Origin: Paraclostridium ghonii
GTDB taxonomy: Bacteria; Bacillota; Clostridia; Peptostreptococcales; Peptostreptococcaceae
Strand: one strand, 5' to 3'
Assembly: GCF_030815085.1 (NCBI RefSeq)
Contig: NZ_JAUSWG010000002.1
Length of the DNA stretch: 64,000 nucleotides
Below, in pieces: positions 17,826 to 27,161 of this stretch. Within the stretch, counting starts at the first letter, position 1, and each line of letters opens with the position of its first letter. A model generated the notes under the pieces. The model searched no databases and was not told the origin of the DNA. It was given only the letters and a program-made list of their open reading frames with translations. Made by a program: the position numbers and the translations under genes.

Positions 17826-19808
17826 TTATTCCGTTCTTAGAGAATCTACTGGATCTAATTTAGCTGCTTTGTTTGCTGGGAATAAACCTGCCAACATACT
17901 AACAACTGTACTTGTTCCTATTCCTAATAAAGCATAATTAAGTGTTATATTCATTACTGTTATATCAAACATTTGATTTGAAGCTTTATTTACAAATATT
18001 GATATTACAAAAGCAGTTGCTATTCCAATTATTCCACTTGATATACCAATTAAAAAAGCTTCTGATACAAATATTCGCTTTATATCCTTGCTTCTTGCTC
18101 CAATTGCCCTTAATAATCCAATTTCCTTAGTTCTTTCAACTACACTAATATATAAAACAACTAAAATCATAATTGATGAAACTACTAAAGATATACCTGC
18201 AATTCCTGCTAAAACTATTGTTAATACATTCAACATAGTCAACATCTGATCTCCCATCATTTCTTCTTGAGAACCGTTATATCCTAGCTTTTTTATCTCA
18301 TCCTTTATTCTACTAGCATCATCTTCATTGTTTGCTACTAGATAAACTGAACCTGCTTCTAATTCTGTACCTGCCTTATTATATAACTTATTCATATCAT
18401 CAAAATTAATAAGTGCAGTTTCCATGCTATCAGACATTGAATCATCAATTCCAGTTGTATAAATACCACTAACTACAAATTCATCTTTTACAACTTGTCC
18501 GTTACTTATAATGTTTAGCTCAACAGTTTTTCCAATAACATTATTACCTAATTTTTCTGCCATTACTTGATTGATAAGAATCTCACCTTTACCTGGCAAT
18601 TCTCCATCTACTAAATTCTTTTTAGTTAACTTAGAAGATGCAGCCTGTAAGACCATAACATCACTTTGCTTATCGCCAAGCTTGATTGTATTAGTTCCTG
18701 TCATAGACATAAAATTAAATCCTTTTTCAACCTTTACAACCCCATCAATTTTAGACAATTCATCTATATTATTTTGCTTAAAAGGTATAGCATTTCCCAT
18801 CATAACCTTCATTGCAGCTGAAGGGTCATCTTTATCTTCTATTGGCATGGTAGCTTCAACAACTACTGGATTCATAAAATCATTTAACATATCATTAAAA
18901 TAAGCTTTTAGACCATTTCCTAGTGATAACATAGTCACAATACTCATTATACCTATACTCACACCTAATGAAACCAGTATATTTCTCTTAAGCTTTTGTT
19001 TCATATTATGTGCTGCTAACTTTACTGCTGAGAAAAAGCTTAGATTTTGTTTTCGTTTTTTAGAACCAACTTTTTCAACTGCTAGCTCATCATATGCATT
19101 TTCGTTTTTGCATTTAATTAATTTTTTATTATATACATCTTCAATTATTTCTCCATCAAATATTTTAACTACTCTAGTAGAATATGATGCAACTTTCTCT
19201 GAATGAGTTACCATTATTACTAGTCTTCCCTTTTTAGCAATGTCTTTTATAATATTTAGTACTTGTATAGTAGTTTCTGAGTCTAATGCTCCTGTTGGCT
19301 CGTCTGCTAATATTATTTCAGGATCATTTATTAATGCTCTTGCTATAGCAACTCTTTGCTTTTGCCCTCCTGATAGCTGATTTGGTCTTTTGTTTATATG
19401 TTTTTCTAATCCAACTTCTGCTAAAGCCTCTTTGGCTTTTTCTATACGTTCTTTTTTACTTATATTGGATAATGTTAGTGCAATAGTCACGTTATCTAGT
19501 ATTGAAAGATGAGGTATTAAGTTACAACTTTGAAATACAAAGCCAATTTTACCTTTTCTATACTCATCTAACTCTCTTTGTGAAAACTTACCTATATCTT
19601 TTCCATCTACTAATAATTCACCTTTAAATTGTGAATCTAACCCTCCTATTAAGTTCATCATAGTAGATTTACCACTACCTGATTCCCCTATAATTGATAT
19701 AAGTTCGCCTCTGCTAAATTCAATATTTATATTTTTTAATGCATGGAATGTTTCTTTATTATCTAATTTGTAATACTTATTAATGTCTTTTAATCGCAAG
19801 AATCCCAC
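17826..19808 (-). CDS. Module A: MacB-like ABC transporter, ATPase and permease fused
   Basis: 660 residues. Residues 1-230 are the nucleotide-binding domain: Walker A GESGSGKST at 41-49, Q-loop in FVFQSCNLIPH, signature LSGGQKQR and Walker B IILADEP. Residues 270-660 are a MacB/FtsX permease: one membrane helix near 275-297, an extracellular domain of about 230 residues, and three helices near 535-560, 583-610 and 620-645, ending with KLDPVDSLRTE, the classic FtsX-family tail. The known family acts mechanically on peptides or envelope lipids. It is preceded by cassette A and by the kinase/regulator pair at 20036-22185, so it is the presumed target of that pair. Confidence 0.85.
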   Translation of the reverse strand: MGFLRLKDINKYYKLDNKETFHALKNINIEFSRGELISIIGESGSGKSTMMNLIGGLDSQFKGELLVDGKDIGKFSQRELDEYRKGKIGFVFQSCNLIPHLSILDNVTIALTLSNISKKERIEKAKEALAEVGLEKHINKRPNQLSGGQKQRVAIARALINDPEIILADEPTGALDSETTIQVLNIIKDIAKKGRLVIMVTHSEKVASYSTRVVKIFDGEIIEDVYNKKLIKCKNENAYDELAVEKVGSKKRKQNLSFFSAVKLAAHNMKQKLKRNILVSLGVSIGIMSIVTMLSLGNGLKAYFNDMLNDFMNPVVVEATMPIEDKDDPSAAMKVMMGNAIPFKQNNIDELSKIDGVVKVEKGFNFMSMTGTNTIKLGDKQSDVMVLQAASSKLTKKNLVDGELPGKGEILINQVMAEKLGNNVIGKTVELNIISNGQVVKDEFVVSGIYTTGIDDSMSDSMETALINFDDMNKLYNKAGTELEAGSVYLVANNEDDASRIKDEIKKLGYNGSQEEMMGDQMLTMLNVLTIVLAGIAGISLVVSSIMILVVLYISVVERTKEIGLLRAIGARSKDIKRIFVSEAFLIGISSGIIGIATAFVISIFVNKASNQMFDITVMNITLNYALLGIGTSTVVSMLAGLFPANKAAKLDPVDSLRTE

Positions 19809-19967
19809 TGTTGTTTCCTCCTTATGTATTGTCTATATATTAAAGACTTTTGAGTTACTAAAATGCCAACATATATTTGTAATTAATTTATTGACCTAAA
19901 ATTATTGAATTATACAAATTTTAAATGATAATAAAAAAATATACAATAGAAAAATTAGTGAATATAA

Positions 19968-20014
19968 AAATAAGGATAGTATCTTTTATTGTCAAAAAGA
20001 TAATATCCTTATTT
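19968..20014 (-). terminator. Terminator hairpin overlapping cassette A
   Basis: AAATAAGGATAGTATCTTTT pairs with AAAAGATAATATCCTTATTT with one mismatch. It lies after the module A kinase stop codon and includes the -10 of the ABC promoter in the arm transcribed first. Confidence 0.8.
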
Positions 20015-20063
20015 GTTAGTATCAATATATATGTCTCAAATAGTGGGTTCACATACACAGGTA
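19997..20063 (-). promoter_or_regulatory. Cassette A: LytTR-type box pair plus promoter for the module A ABC gene
   Basis: Minus-strand order: box 1 (20063-20058, weak), box 2 (20042-20037, core TATTTG), -35 TTGATA (20025-20020) and -10 TATCTT (20002-19997). Spacings are 21 bp, 11 bp and 17 bp, the same as in four other cassettes. The boxes are inside the last codons of the kinase gene, which probably explains their weaker match. Confidence 0.7.
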
Positions 20064-21478
20064 TCAGTATTTCGGTTCAATGGTATGTATATATTTAGCA
20101 TAAATTTATCCTTCTCATCTTCAAACAATAATTCTCCATCATATTTTTGTAAAGATGATTTAATGCTTTGTATTCCTATTCCATGTATAAATTTATCCCT
20201 TTTGTCTGTTAATAATCTATTTTTATTAATTGTAATACTATTTACCTTACTATTTTCACATTTAAGTACAAAAAATGATTTTGTTATAGTTCCTTTGATT
20301 CTAATATATTTATTAATATTTTCATCATGTATTTTATCACATGCCTCTATTGCATTATCTAAAATATTTGCAAATATACTTGATATATCTACAGGTTTTA
20401 TAAAGCTAACTTTTGAAAAGTTTATATCACAAATAAACTTAATTTCTTTTTTTGTGCATAATTCACCTTTTTCATTAATTATAATATCTAATATCATGTT
20501 CCCTGTATTATAAATATATTTAAATTCTTTAATTTCGTCTTTTAAATTATTTAAATACTCATTCATTTCTTTGCTATTGCTTTTAATATTATCTATACAA
20601 CAAATATGATTATTTATATCATGATAAAGCTTTCTAACTTTCATATGTGATTCTTGAATACTTAAGTAACGAGCATATTGCATATCTAGTTTATTTTTTA
20701 TTAACTCATTCTGAGATTTTAATTTATTATCTTTTATTATTTGTCTAAATAATAATATGATAACAATACTACTAGCTAATACTAGCTTTGGAATTACAAG
20801 CTGATCAAAATAAGGCCATTCATGTTGCAATACTGGTAGCGACATCCTCCATTTAAACAACATCTTATTTAGGTTATAATAATCACCTATACTATAAACC
20901 CCTAGTGTATATCTTCCAATTATATTGATAATGTTAGCCATTAAAGCAATAATCAAGTATATATAATTTCTTTTTTCACTATTAAATAGATTTAAATTAT
21001 TATTAACATATGTAAATATCAAACAAGTAACTATTATTAATATATAGCTATATATACTTATTTTTACATCTTCAAAATTAGATACTAAAAGAGCTCCTTC
21101 TGACGAAATAGAGTTCCCTGTAACTACAATAAATAAAATTCTATATACAACATTTTTAAGCAAGTCATAATATACATTAAATAAATAAAAGTAAATTATG
21201 TATTTAACGTATCCTATTTTATAAAAATAATTATAATATATTCCCCAGACAATAAATGTTATAGCATCAATTAAATAATCTATATTATTTGGATAATTTT
21301 TCTCTACATTAAATACCATAGTTATTTTATATATAATATAAATTAATAATAATAAAATATAAAATATAATTTCTTTATTTTTTTTATCTTCTCTTTTATA
21401 AGTTAATATTCCTTTCATTATAACAAAAGGTATGCATATTGATAAAACTAATGATAACTCAGACATAACTTTTAACAT
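20036..21478 (-). CDS. Module A: AgrC-like GHKL sensor histidine kinase
   Basis: 480 residues. Residues 1-250 hold about six or seven membrane helices. Then comes the phosphoacceptor region LYHDINNH with His286, the N-box NILDNAIEAC (near 373) and the G-box HGIGIQSIKSSL. This HDxNNH/HATPase_c_5 arrangement is that of AgrC/VirS-type peptide sensors that pair with LytTR regulators. It overlaps the regulator gene by 7 bp. It has a C-terminal extension of about 12 residues (after IPLN) not found in the two paralogs at 42650 and 57799; this extension is encoded by the DNA of the box pair. Confidence 0.85.
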   Translation of the reverse strand: MLKVMSELSLVLSICIPFVIMKGILTYKREDKKNKEIIFYILLLLIYIIYKITMVFNVEKNYPNNIDYLIDAITFIVWGIYYNYFYKIGYVKYIIYFYLFNVYYDLLKNVVYRILFIVVTGNSISSEGALLVSNFEDVKISIYSYILIIVTCLIFTYVNNNLNLFNSEKRNYIYLIIALMANIINIIGRYTLGVYSIGDYYNLNKMLFKWRMSLPVLQHEWPYFDQLVIPKLVLASSIVIILLFRQIIKDNKLKSQNELIKNKLDMQYARYLSIQESHMKVRKLYHDINNHICCIDNIKSNSKEMNEYLNNLKDEIKEFKYIYNTGNMILDIIINEKGELCTKKEIKFICDINFSKVSFIKPVDISSIFANILDNAIEACDKIHDENINKYIRIKGTITKSFFVLKCENSKVNSITINKNRLLTDKRDKFIHGIGIQSIKSSLQKYDGELLFEDEKDKFMLNIYIPLNRNTDTCVCEPTI

Positions 21479-22185
21479 ATTGTATCACCAAGAAATTTTA
21501 AAAACTTCTCCTTAACATCTTTATATCTATACCTACTAACAGGTACTTCTTCTCCACTTTCTAATACTAAAGTATTTGACTTTATATTTTCTACATAATT
21601 TAAATTAGCTAGAAAGCTTTTATGGCATCTTACAAATTTGTCTAGATTTAAGTCTTTTTCTATTTTTTCTAGACTATACCTAACATCAAAGTTCTTATTT
21701 ATTGTATGTATTATCATATCCTTTTTTTGAACTTCTATATACTTTATTTCATTTGAATCAATCTTGTATGTATTAGATTTATTCTTTATTAAAATATGAT
21801 TGTTTTTATTTATTTCAATATCTTTAATACAAGTTAATATATGTTTTTTTAATTCTTGTGATTCTATAGGTTTTAACAAGTACCTATAAGCTCTCACTTC
21901 ATATCCTTCTTGCACATAATCTATTAAAGAAGTTATAAATATTATCTCCATTTTATTATCTACTTCTCTAATCTTTCTTGCAGTATCCATCCCATTTATT
22001 TGCTCCATTTGTATATCAAGAAGTAATATATCTATATCTGTTAAGTTTTCTTTAAGTAACTCTTCTCCAGAACTATATTTTCTTATTTCATAGTCTATAC
22101 TTACATTAGTTAATATATTATCAATATAGTCTTCTATTAAGAGTTGTGTTTCTTTTTCATCTTCACAAATCGCTATCCCAATCAT
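21472..22185 (-). CDS. Module A: LytTR-family response regulator
   Basis: 237 residues. The receiver domain has acidic residues CEDE (8-10), phosphoacceptor Asp57 in LLLDIQM, and Lys in YLLKP. The LytTR DNA-binding domain spans about 135-235, with VRCHKSFLANLNYV and PVSRYRYKDVKEKF, as in AgrA and VirR. Known relatives bind direct repeats about two helical turns apart, which fits the 21-bp box pairs in this window. It is the first gene of the operon with the kinase. Start at 22185 has GGGGGGCA-type purines upstream. Confidence 0.85.
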   Translation of the reverse strand: MIGIAICEDEKETQLLIEDYIDNILTNVSIDYEIRKYSSGEELLKENLTDIDILLLDIQMEQINGMDTARKIREVDNKMEIIFITSLIDYVQEGYEVRAYRYLLKPIESQELKKHILTCIKDIEINKNNHILIKNKSNTYKIDSNEIKYIEVQKKDMIIHTINKNFDVRYSLEKIEKDLNLDKFVRCHKSFLANLNYVENIKSNTLVLESGEEVPVSRYRYKDVKEKFLKFLGDTIC

Positions 22186-22383
22186 ATTTGCCCCCCTTAT
22201 AATGCCTTATAAATTTACCAAATTAAACCATATTTCATATTTACTATACCAAATACACATAAGTAAAACAATAATTGTATAGCAATAATTTGTTTTAATA
22301 TTTATAATAATTATTAAGTTATATATTAAATTAAATGAATATATGTAGTTTAATATTATTTACATTTTTTAGGAGGTATTGGT

Positions 22384-23184
22384 TTGATAAAAGCTTTAGC
22401 AACAGACTTAGATGGTACATTACTAAATGATAATAAAATATCTATTCATAATCAAAATGCATTAAAAGAATTAAAAGAAAATCAAAACTTACTTATTATA
22501 TCAACGGGAAGGCCTTATAATGGGGTAAAACCATTAATTGAAAATTATAATCTAAATGTTGATTATAGTATTTTATTAAACGGTGCATTAATAATGGACT
22601 CTAATGGTAATGTTATAAATCATAAATTTATTCCATTTTCTACAGTAAAAAAAATTATTAACTCTTTAGATTCCATATATCCTGAAATATCTATAGAAAC
22701 GGGATATACAACATATACACTAGGTAGTACTGCGCATAACTTGCCTTATGGGGGTAAAAAAATTATACATTCATTAGATGAGATAAAAAATGAGAATTTA
22801 TCTTTAATTTCATTGTGTTTTGAAAATATTAAAGAGCATGAAATAGATTTGATTTGCTCAAAAATCAATACCGAATATCGTGAAAGTTGTATAGCCTTTA
22901 GAAATACAAAATATATAGATGTTGTGCCTATTGGTTGTTCAAAAGGAAATGCAGTAAAATTTGTGTGTGATAAAGAAAATGTGTCTTCTGAAAATATTTA
23001 TACAATTGGAGATTCTTTTAATGATGTTTCTATGTTTAAAATAACTCAAAACTCATTTACTTTTACGCATTGTGATGATAAATTAAAATACTATGTTAGA
23101 TATGTAGTTGATTCTGTTTCTGAGTGTATAACAACTCATATACTAGAAGATGTGGCTAGTGAATTGAGTCTTCATAATATTTAA
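22384..23184 (+). CDS. HAD-superfamily Cof-type phosphatase
   Basis: 266 residues beginning with TTG at 22384 after TAGGAGGTATTGG. Motif I is ATDLDGTLLNDN with the nucleophile and acid Asp residues, motif II the STGRPYNG region, motif III the Lys in CSKGNAVKF, and motif IV IGDSFNDVSMF. The size and cap agree with the Cof/IIB group, which dephosphorylate sugar phosphates, flavin or pyridoxal phosphates. The exact substrate is not readable. It stands alone on the plus strand between two ABC modules and ends in a terminator. Confidence 0.85.
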   Translation: MIKALATDLDGTLLNDNKISIHNQNALKELKENQNLLIISTGRPYNGVKPLIENYNLNVDYSILLNGALIMDSNGNVINHKFIPFSTVKKIINSLDSIYPEISIETGYTTYTLGSTAHNLPYGGKKIIHSLDEIKNENLSLISLCFENIKEHEIDLICSKINTEYRESCIAFRNTKYIDVVPIGCSKGNAVKFVCDKENVSSENIYTIGDSFNDVSMFKITQNSFTFTHCDDKLKYYVRYVVDSVSECITTHILEDVASELSLHNI

Positions 23185-23236
23185 TATATTTTTGTATATT
23201 CCCTAGCATAAATTAAATTTTAAAAATGATGACTTT

Positions 23237-23270
23237 AAAGGGTTATGTATATATTCCATAACCCCTTCTT
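23237..23270 (+). terminator. Terminator between the HAD gene and the module B1 permease
   Basis: AAAGGGTTATG pairs with CATAACCCCTT around TATATATTC, followed by CTTATG and T-rich sequence. It is between convergent genes. Confidence 0.65.
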
Positions 23271-23326
23271 ATGTTTTTCTTATTTTCTAAATGATAATAC
23301 TACAAGGAAATTTATATCTTTTCTAA

Positions 23327-25882
23327 TTAATCGTTAGCTTTTACTCCTTCAATAATACCCATATTTTTCAAATCTCTACTGCTTGTAGCTACTGCGATTA
23401 AACATACAGTCACTGATATAATAAAAAATATTATTGATTCTTTAACTGGGAATGTAAAAGACATAAAATGCTCTATTCCAAAGTTTTTATAATCAGTATT
23501 ATTCCTATTTACAAACTTAATTAAGTTTATCATAGATGGGATTAAGGCAATTATAAAACTTAATATGGTATATGCCAATGCTTCATAAATAACCATTTTC
23601 TTCATATTTCTTACACTCAATCCTATTGCTCTAAGTGTTGAGATTTCTTTTCTTCTCATAAGCAGACTAGTTCTTATTGTGCAGAAAATATTAACTCCTG
23701 CTATTATTAAAACCAATATTATTATTGATATCTGTGATTTAATATAATTTGCATTATCTGCCGCTCCCTCCTCTTTAAAAATCAATCTACTGTCAAATTT
23801 AGATAAAGGTATACTGCTAGAAATTTTTTCTACTTTTTTATTTACAGTTTTATCATATGGGTCTTCTAAGTTTATGCCTAACTTATTGTATTTTTGTTCA
23901 CCAGTAAGGGATTTAGCATGATTGTTAGATGTACTAACCTCAAACTTACGACCAGGACCACCATCTCCTTTAAATGCCCAGTCAGGATTTAAGGTCGCAC
24001 ATACTCTTACCTTACTTTCTTTATATACATTTTTTCCATTTTCTGTAATAGGAACTTTTATTGTTATTATATCCCCTACTTTTACATCTTTAAAAATATT
24101 TTCATATGTATTATCATCAATTTCATCATAATAATAATTATATACTGCTACATTTGGATAACCATTTGTCACTTTTCCGACATCATCTAAACTTCCCTCT
24201 TGTACGAAATTTGTTAATGTTTTATTTATATAATCATCTTCATAGAATTTTAAATTCATTTCATATTCCATTGTATCATTTTCTTTTATTCCATTATACT
24301 TTGTAAACTCTTCATTTATCTCATTCTTGTTAAAACTAAAGATGCTACTTTCTACTTGTACCTTATTTATACTTTTTACACCATCTATATTTTCTATTTT
24401 ATTTATATCACTATCTGCATATTTTAAATTACTTGCATCTACACCTGCTCCAAAAAATTCTATTGTTATATCATATTTATTGTATATATCTTCAATTTTA
24501 CCTGTTACCTCGCCTTGCATACTTGAAAATGTAGTTATAAATATATATCCTCCTAGTGCAATTGATATCATGGATATAAACGCTCTAGTTTTATTCCTTC
24601 CAATATTTTTAAGACCCATAAATCCATAAAATCCAAATATTTTACTTAAAAGTTTATTTAACCTATGACTTTCTCTATATCTTTTAACCTTATCTGTTTT
24701 CTTTGTAGCTTCAATAGGTGATATATTACCTATCTTCCAAGTAGGTATTATACAAGAAATAACTACAGAAAATACACCTATTGTTATAGCTTTTATAGTA
24801 TTTACATTACTTACATATAATTTTGACTCAATACCAGCCTCTTTATATAGTTGTATATTATGGCTATTAATTCCTATATATGAGAATATTAAACCTAATA
24901 TTAATCCCAAAATTATGCCTACAACCATTATGATTAATGCTTGGTATATTATTATGCATCTAACATTTTTCTTACTTGAACCTATTAATCTAAGTAACCC
25001 CATTTCTTTTATTGTTTCATTTAATGTGATATTAAAAATATTAAATATGAAAATTGATGCTGTAATTATAAGTAAAATTTCTGTTTTAAAAGAATCTGGA
25101 GCCATATTTGCTTCTATCTCCATTGTTTTTACCATAAGGGGTGAATTTGGTGTGGAATTATATCTTCCTATATCGTTTTTTAACATAAGGTGTTCAGATT
25201 CTCCCTTAATATTATTCCAGCCACTCTTTAAACTTAATATACTATTATAACTAATTGTGTCTTGTGGTATTATGTTATTATTTTCATCATTTACGTAAGT
25301 AAATGCTTCAAGTTCATAAGCATATTCATAATATCCCTTTGGTTTTTCTATAACTCCTACAAGCTTAAATTCTTTGTCTACAGTATAAATTTGATTATTT
25401 CCTTTTGAGTCTTTATATTCCTTTTTTACTGTAAGATTTATAGTAGAATTTAATGTATCAGGTATATTCATTGCTTCTATAGCCTTTTTTTCCATTACTA
25501 TTTCATTGTTATTCTCAGGAACTCTACCTTTTATCAATTTACTGGTCTTACCTGCTAAGTAATCTTCGTCTGCTGATTTTAGCAAAACAGAATTTCCTTT
25601 TTCGTCTACAACACTACCTAAATTTTGTACTGTAGTAATTTTTGATACATTCTCATCGTTTTTTAACTTTTCAATACTCTCTAAGTTTAAATCAGTGCAT
25701 TCTACATGATACCCACCATAAAGTTTTTCTACTGCGTTTAAATCATTTTTATTTTGAGAATCTTTCATAACATTCAAACCAAATATCAAGACTACACCTA
25801 ATACAACTCCTAATATCAAAAGTGAAGTTCTAAGTTTATTTTTCCTTAGATATGATAGTGACATTTTAAAATATATTCCCAT
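23327..25882 (-). CDS. Module B1: FtsX-family ABC transporter permease
   Basis: 851 residues with the duplicated FtsX layout: a helix near 17-37, an extracellular domain of about 230 residues, three helices (about 270-405), a helix near 435-455, a second extracellular domain of about 240 residues and three helices to the end. The tail RDLKNMGIIEGVKAND is an FtsX-type ending. It is a close paralog of the permease at 27900-30455 (same length, with long shared runs such as FGFYGFMGLKNIGRNKTRAF). Unlike that gene it has no ATPase behind it. Its operon begins with two accessory genes at 26306-26890 and 25906-26295. Confidence 0.85.
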   Translation of the reverse strand: MGIYFKMSLSYLRKNKLRTSLLILGVVLGVVLIFGLNVMKDSQNKNDLNAVEKLYGGYHVECTDLNLESIEKLKNDENVSKITTVQNLGSVVDEKGNSVLLKSADEDYLAGKTSKLIKGRVPENNNEIVMEKKAIEAMNIPDTLNSTINLTVKKEYKDSKGNNQIYTVDKEFKLVGVIEKPKGYYEYAYELEAFTYVNDENNNIIPQDTISYNSILSLKSGWNNIKGESEHLMLKNDIGRYNSTPNSPLMVKTMEIEANMAPDSFKTEILLIITASIFIFNIFNITLNETIKEMGLLRLIGSSKKNVRCIIIYQALIIMVVGIILGLILGLIFSYIGINSHNIQLYKEAGIESKLYVSNVNTIKAITIGVFSVVISCIIPTWKIGNISPIEATKKTDKVKRYRESHRLNKLLSKIFGFYGFMGLKNIGRNKTRAFISMISIALGGYIFITTFSSMQGEVTGKIEDIYNKYDITIEFFGAGVDASNLKYADSDINKIENIDGVKSINKVQVESSIFSFNKNEINEEFTKYNGIKENDTMEYEMNLKFYEDDYINKTLTNFVQEGSLDDVGKVTNGYPNVAVYNYYYDEIDDNTYENIFKDVKVGDIITIKVPITENGKNVYKESKVRVCATLNPDWAFKGDGGPGRKFEVSTSNNHAKSLTGEQKYNKLGINLEDPYDKTVNKKVEKISSSIPLSKFDSRLIFKEEGAADNANYIKSQISIIILVLIIAGVNIFCTIRTSLLMRRKEISTLRAIGLSVRNMKKMVIYEALAYTILSFIIALIPSMINLIKFVNRNNTDYKNFGIEHFMSFTFPVKESIIFFIISVTVCLIAVATSSRDLKNMGIIEGVKAND

Positions 25883-25905
25883 AAAATTCCCTCCTCTTTT
25901 ATAAT

Positions 25906-26295
25906 TTATTTCTCCAAGTAAATTGGCGGATGTTTTAAATTATTAAGTTCCTTAACATCCATCAGTTCATGACCATCACTTAAATCATATATTTGTAATA
26001 AAACATGATTTACATATAAAGCATAATAATTATCACTATAAAAATACTGATATTCATACTGTGGTTCATCTTTGTAGGATACCTTATAAAGGATACCTTC
26101 ATAACTTGCCTTCTTTGCCTTTTCTTTTGTTATATTAGCTATATCTTCCTTTGAAACACCTTGCTCTAACATGTATTTATTAATGTGTTTTTCAGCCTCA
26201 TTCCAAGGCTTAAAGTAATTATTGTATAAAAAAACTACTGTTATTCCTATAATTCCTATAACTACTGTTATTAAAATAGCTTTATATTTTTTCAT
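25906..26295 (-). CDS. DUF3139-like small membrane-anchored protein
   Basis: 129 residues. An N-terminal membrane helix (about 5-27) is followed by WNEAEKHINKYMLEQGVSKE and a beta-rich stretch with SYKDEPQYEYQYFYS, the pattern I know from DUF3139 (PF11337) proteins, which are often found next to peptide ABC transporters in Firmicutes. It sits 10 bp after the 194-residue gene and 23 bp before the B1 permease, so it is part of the same transcript. A role as a sensor or immunity accessory is inference. Confidence 0.65.
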   Translation of the reverse strand: MKKYKAILITVVIGIIGITVVFLYNNYFKPWNEAEKHINKYMLEQGVSKEDIANITKEKAKKASYEGILYKVSYKDEPQYEYQYFYSDNYYALYVNHVLLQIYDLSDGHELMDVKELNNLKHPPIYLEK

Positions 26296-26305
26296 AAAAA
26301 CCTCC

Positions 26306-26890
26306 TTATTTTAATATAAATCCATCATTAAGTCTTAGTTCTATGGTCTTAGTTGATTTATCCATTTTATTTACTAAAATTCGTATTGCACCCATATTAG
26401 CAAATTCTACATTTCCCTCCCCATTATCAAATACTTTTTCAACTTCATCAAAGAATTCCTTTTCAGTTAATTCAGTATCAGTTAATGACTTAAATATGTT
26501 ATAAATGGCTTTAACAAATTTATCACTTTCAGCTAATTTTTCATCATTGCTATATTCTCTAACACATTGAATCTCTAGTATTTCCTTAGTTTTTTTATCG
26601 TCTGGACCCATAGAATAATTTAAAACTTGCTTAGGTTGCTCTTTAGAGTATTCTAAATTGCCTAAAGATAATACGAAACTGCCATCTTGTGCTGACTCAA
26701 CAACCCTAAGGCCACTATCTTTTATAGATCTTGAAATCTTCTTTGAAAAATCTTTCTTTATTTTAAACACTTCTTGTGTTGTATAAGTTTTTTTATATGT
26801 ATCAGCTTTATAAGATGCACCTACTCCCATTAAACCCAAACTTACACTTATAGCTACTACTATAGCTAGTATAAATTTTTTTACTTTCAT
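26306..26890 (-). CDS. Unknown exported protein, first gene of the module B1 operon
   Basis: I do not recognise a family. I place the start at ATG 26890 because GGAGGAAA lies just upstream; the ATG at 26905 would put that site within the gene. It has 194 residues, with a hydrophobic N-terminus (about 4-24, after KVKK) that is a signal peptide or anchor. The rest is hydrophilic and rich in Lys and Glu, with NLEYSKEQPKQVLNYSMG and ELRLNDGFILK at the end. It is the first gene after cassette B1, so it should be induced together with the transporter. It could be a sensor lipoprotein-like partner but has no Cys lipobox. Confidence 0.5.
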   Translation of the reverse strand: MKVKKFILAIVVAISVSLGLMGVGASYKADTYKKTYTTQEVFKIKKDFSKKISRSIKDSGLRVVESAQDGSFVLSLGNLEYSKEQPKQVLNYSMGPDDKKTKEILEIQCVREYSNDEKLAESDKFVKAIYNIFKSLTDTELTEKEFFDEVEKVFDNGEGNVEFANMGAIRILVNKMDKSTKTIELRLNDGFILK

Positions 26891-26972
26891 ACACTTTTCC
26901 TCCATTGTATTTATAACTCTCAGGTATTAATTAATTGCCTCTTGTATTTCTATACTTTATAGTTCTTCTAAT

Positions 26973-27023
26973 AAAAAAATAAGGACTTATCTTTTTCTAT
27001 TAAAAGATAACATCCTTATTTTT
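26973..27023 (-). terminator. Terminator hairpin overlapping cassette B1
   Basis: AATAAGGACTTATCTTTT pairs with AAAAGATAACATCCTTATT with a one-base bulge. It is the counterpart of the hairpins in the other four cassettes and follows the relic of a kinase gene. Confidence 0.8.
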
Positions 27024-27070
27024 TAGTATCAATATATATGCCCCAACTAGTAGGTTAATCGACCCAACTG
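27004..27070 (-). promoter_or_regulatory. Cassette B1: LytTR-type box pair plus promoter for the module B1 operon
   Basis: Minus-strand order: box 1 ACAGTTGGGTC (core 27070-27065), box 2 CTAGTTGGGGC (core 27049-27044), -35 TTGATA (27032-27027) and -10 TATCTT (27009-27004). Box spacing is 21 bp, box 2 to -35 is 11 bp, and the -35/-10 spacer is 17 bp. Confidence 0.75.
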
Positions 27071-27114
27071 TCAGTATTTCAATTCAATAGTATATATATA
27101 TTTAGCATAAATTT
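27055..27114 (-). pseudogene. C-terminal relic of a GHKL histidine kinase
   Basis: Twenty codons read KFMLNIYILLN-stop-NTDSWVD-stop, matching the end of the module A kinase (KFMLNIYIPLNRNTDT). One in-frame stop replaces Arg. The rest of the gene and its response regulator are missing. Base-level identity continues downstream through the cassette, so the tail and regulatory site were copied as one block. It now serves only as the home of cassette B1. Confidence 0.75.
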
Positions 27115-27161
27115 ATACCTTTTAAAAAAACTGAATTTAGGTAAATATAAAGGTTATAAAT

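Noticed and set aside
20013..20513. Plus-strand 166-codon frame opposite the module A kinase
   Set aside because: It overlaps the kinase ATPase domain antisense and the cassette; no family features.
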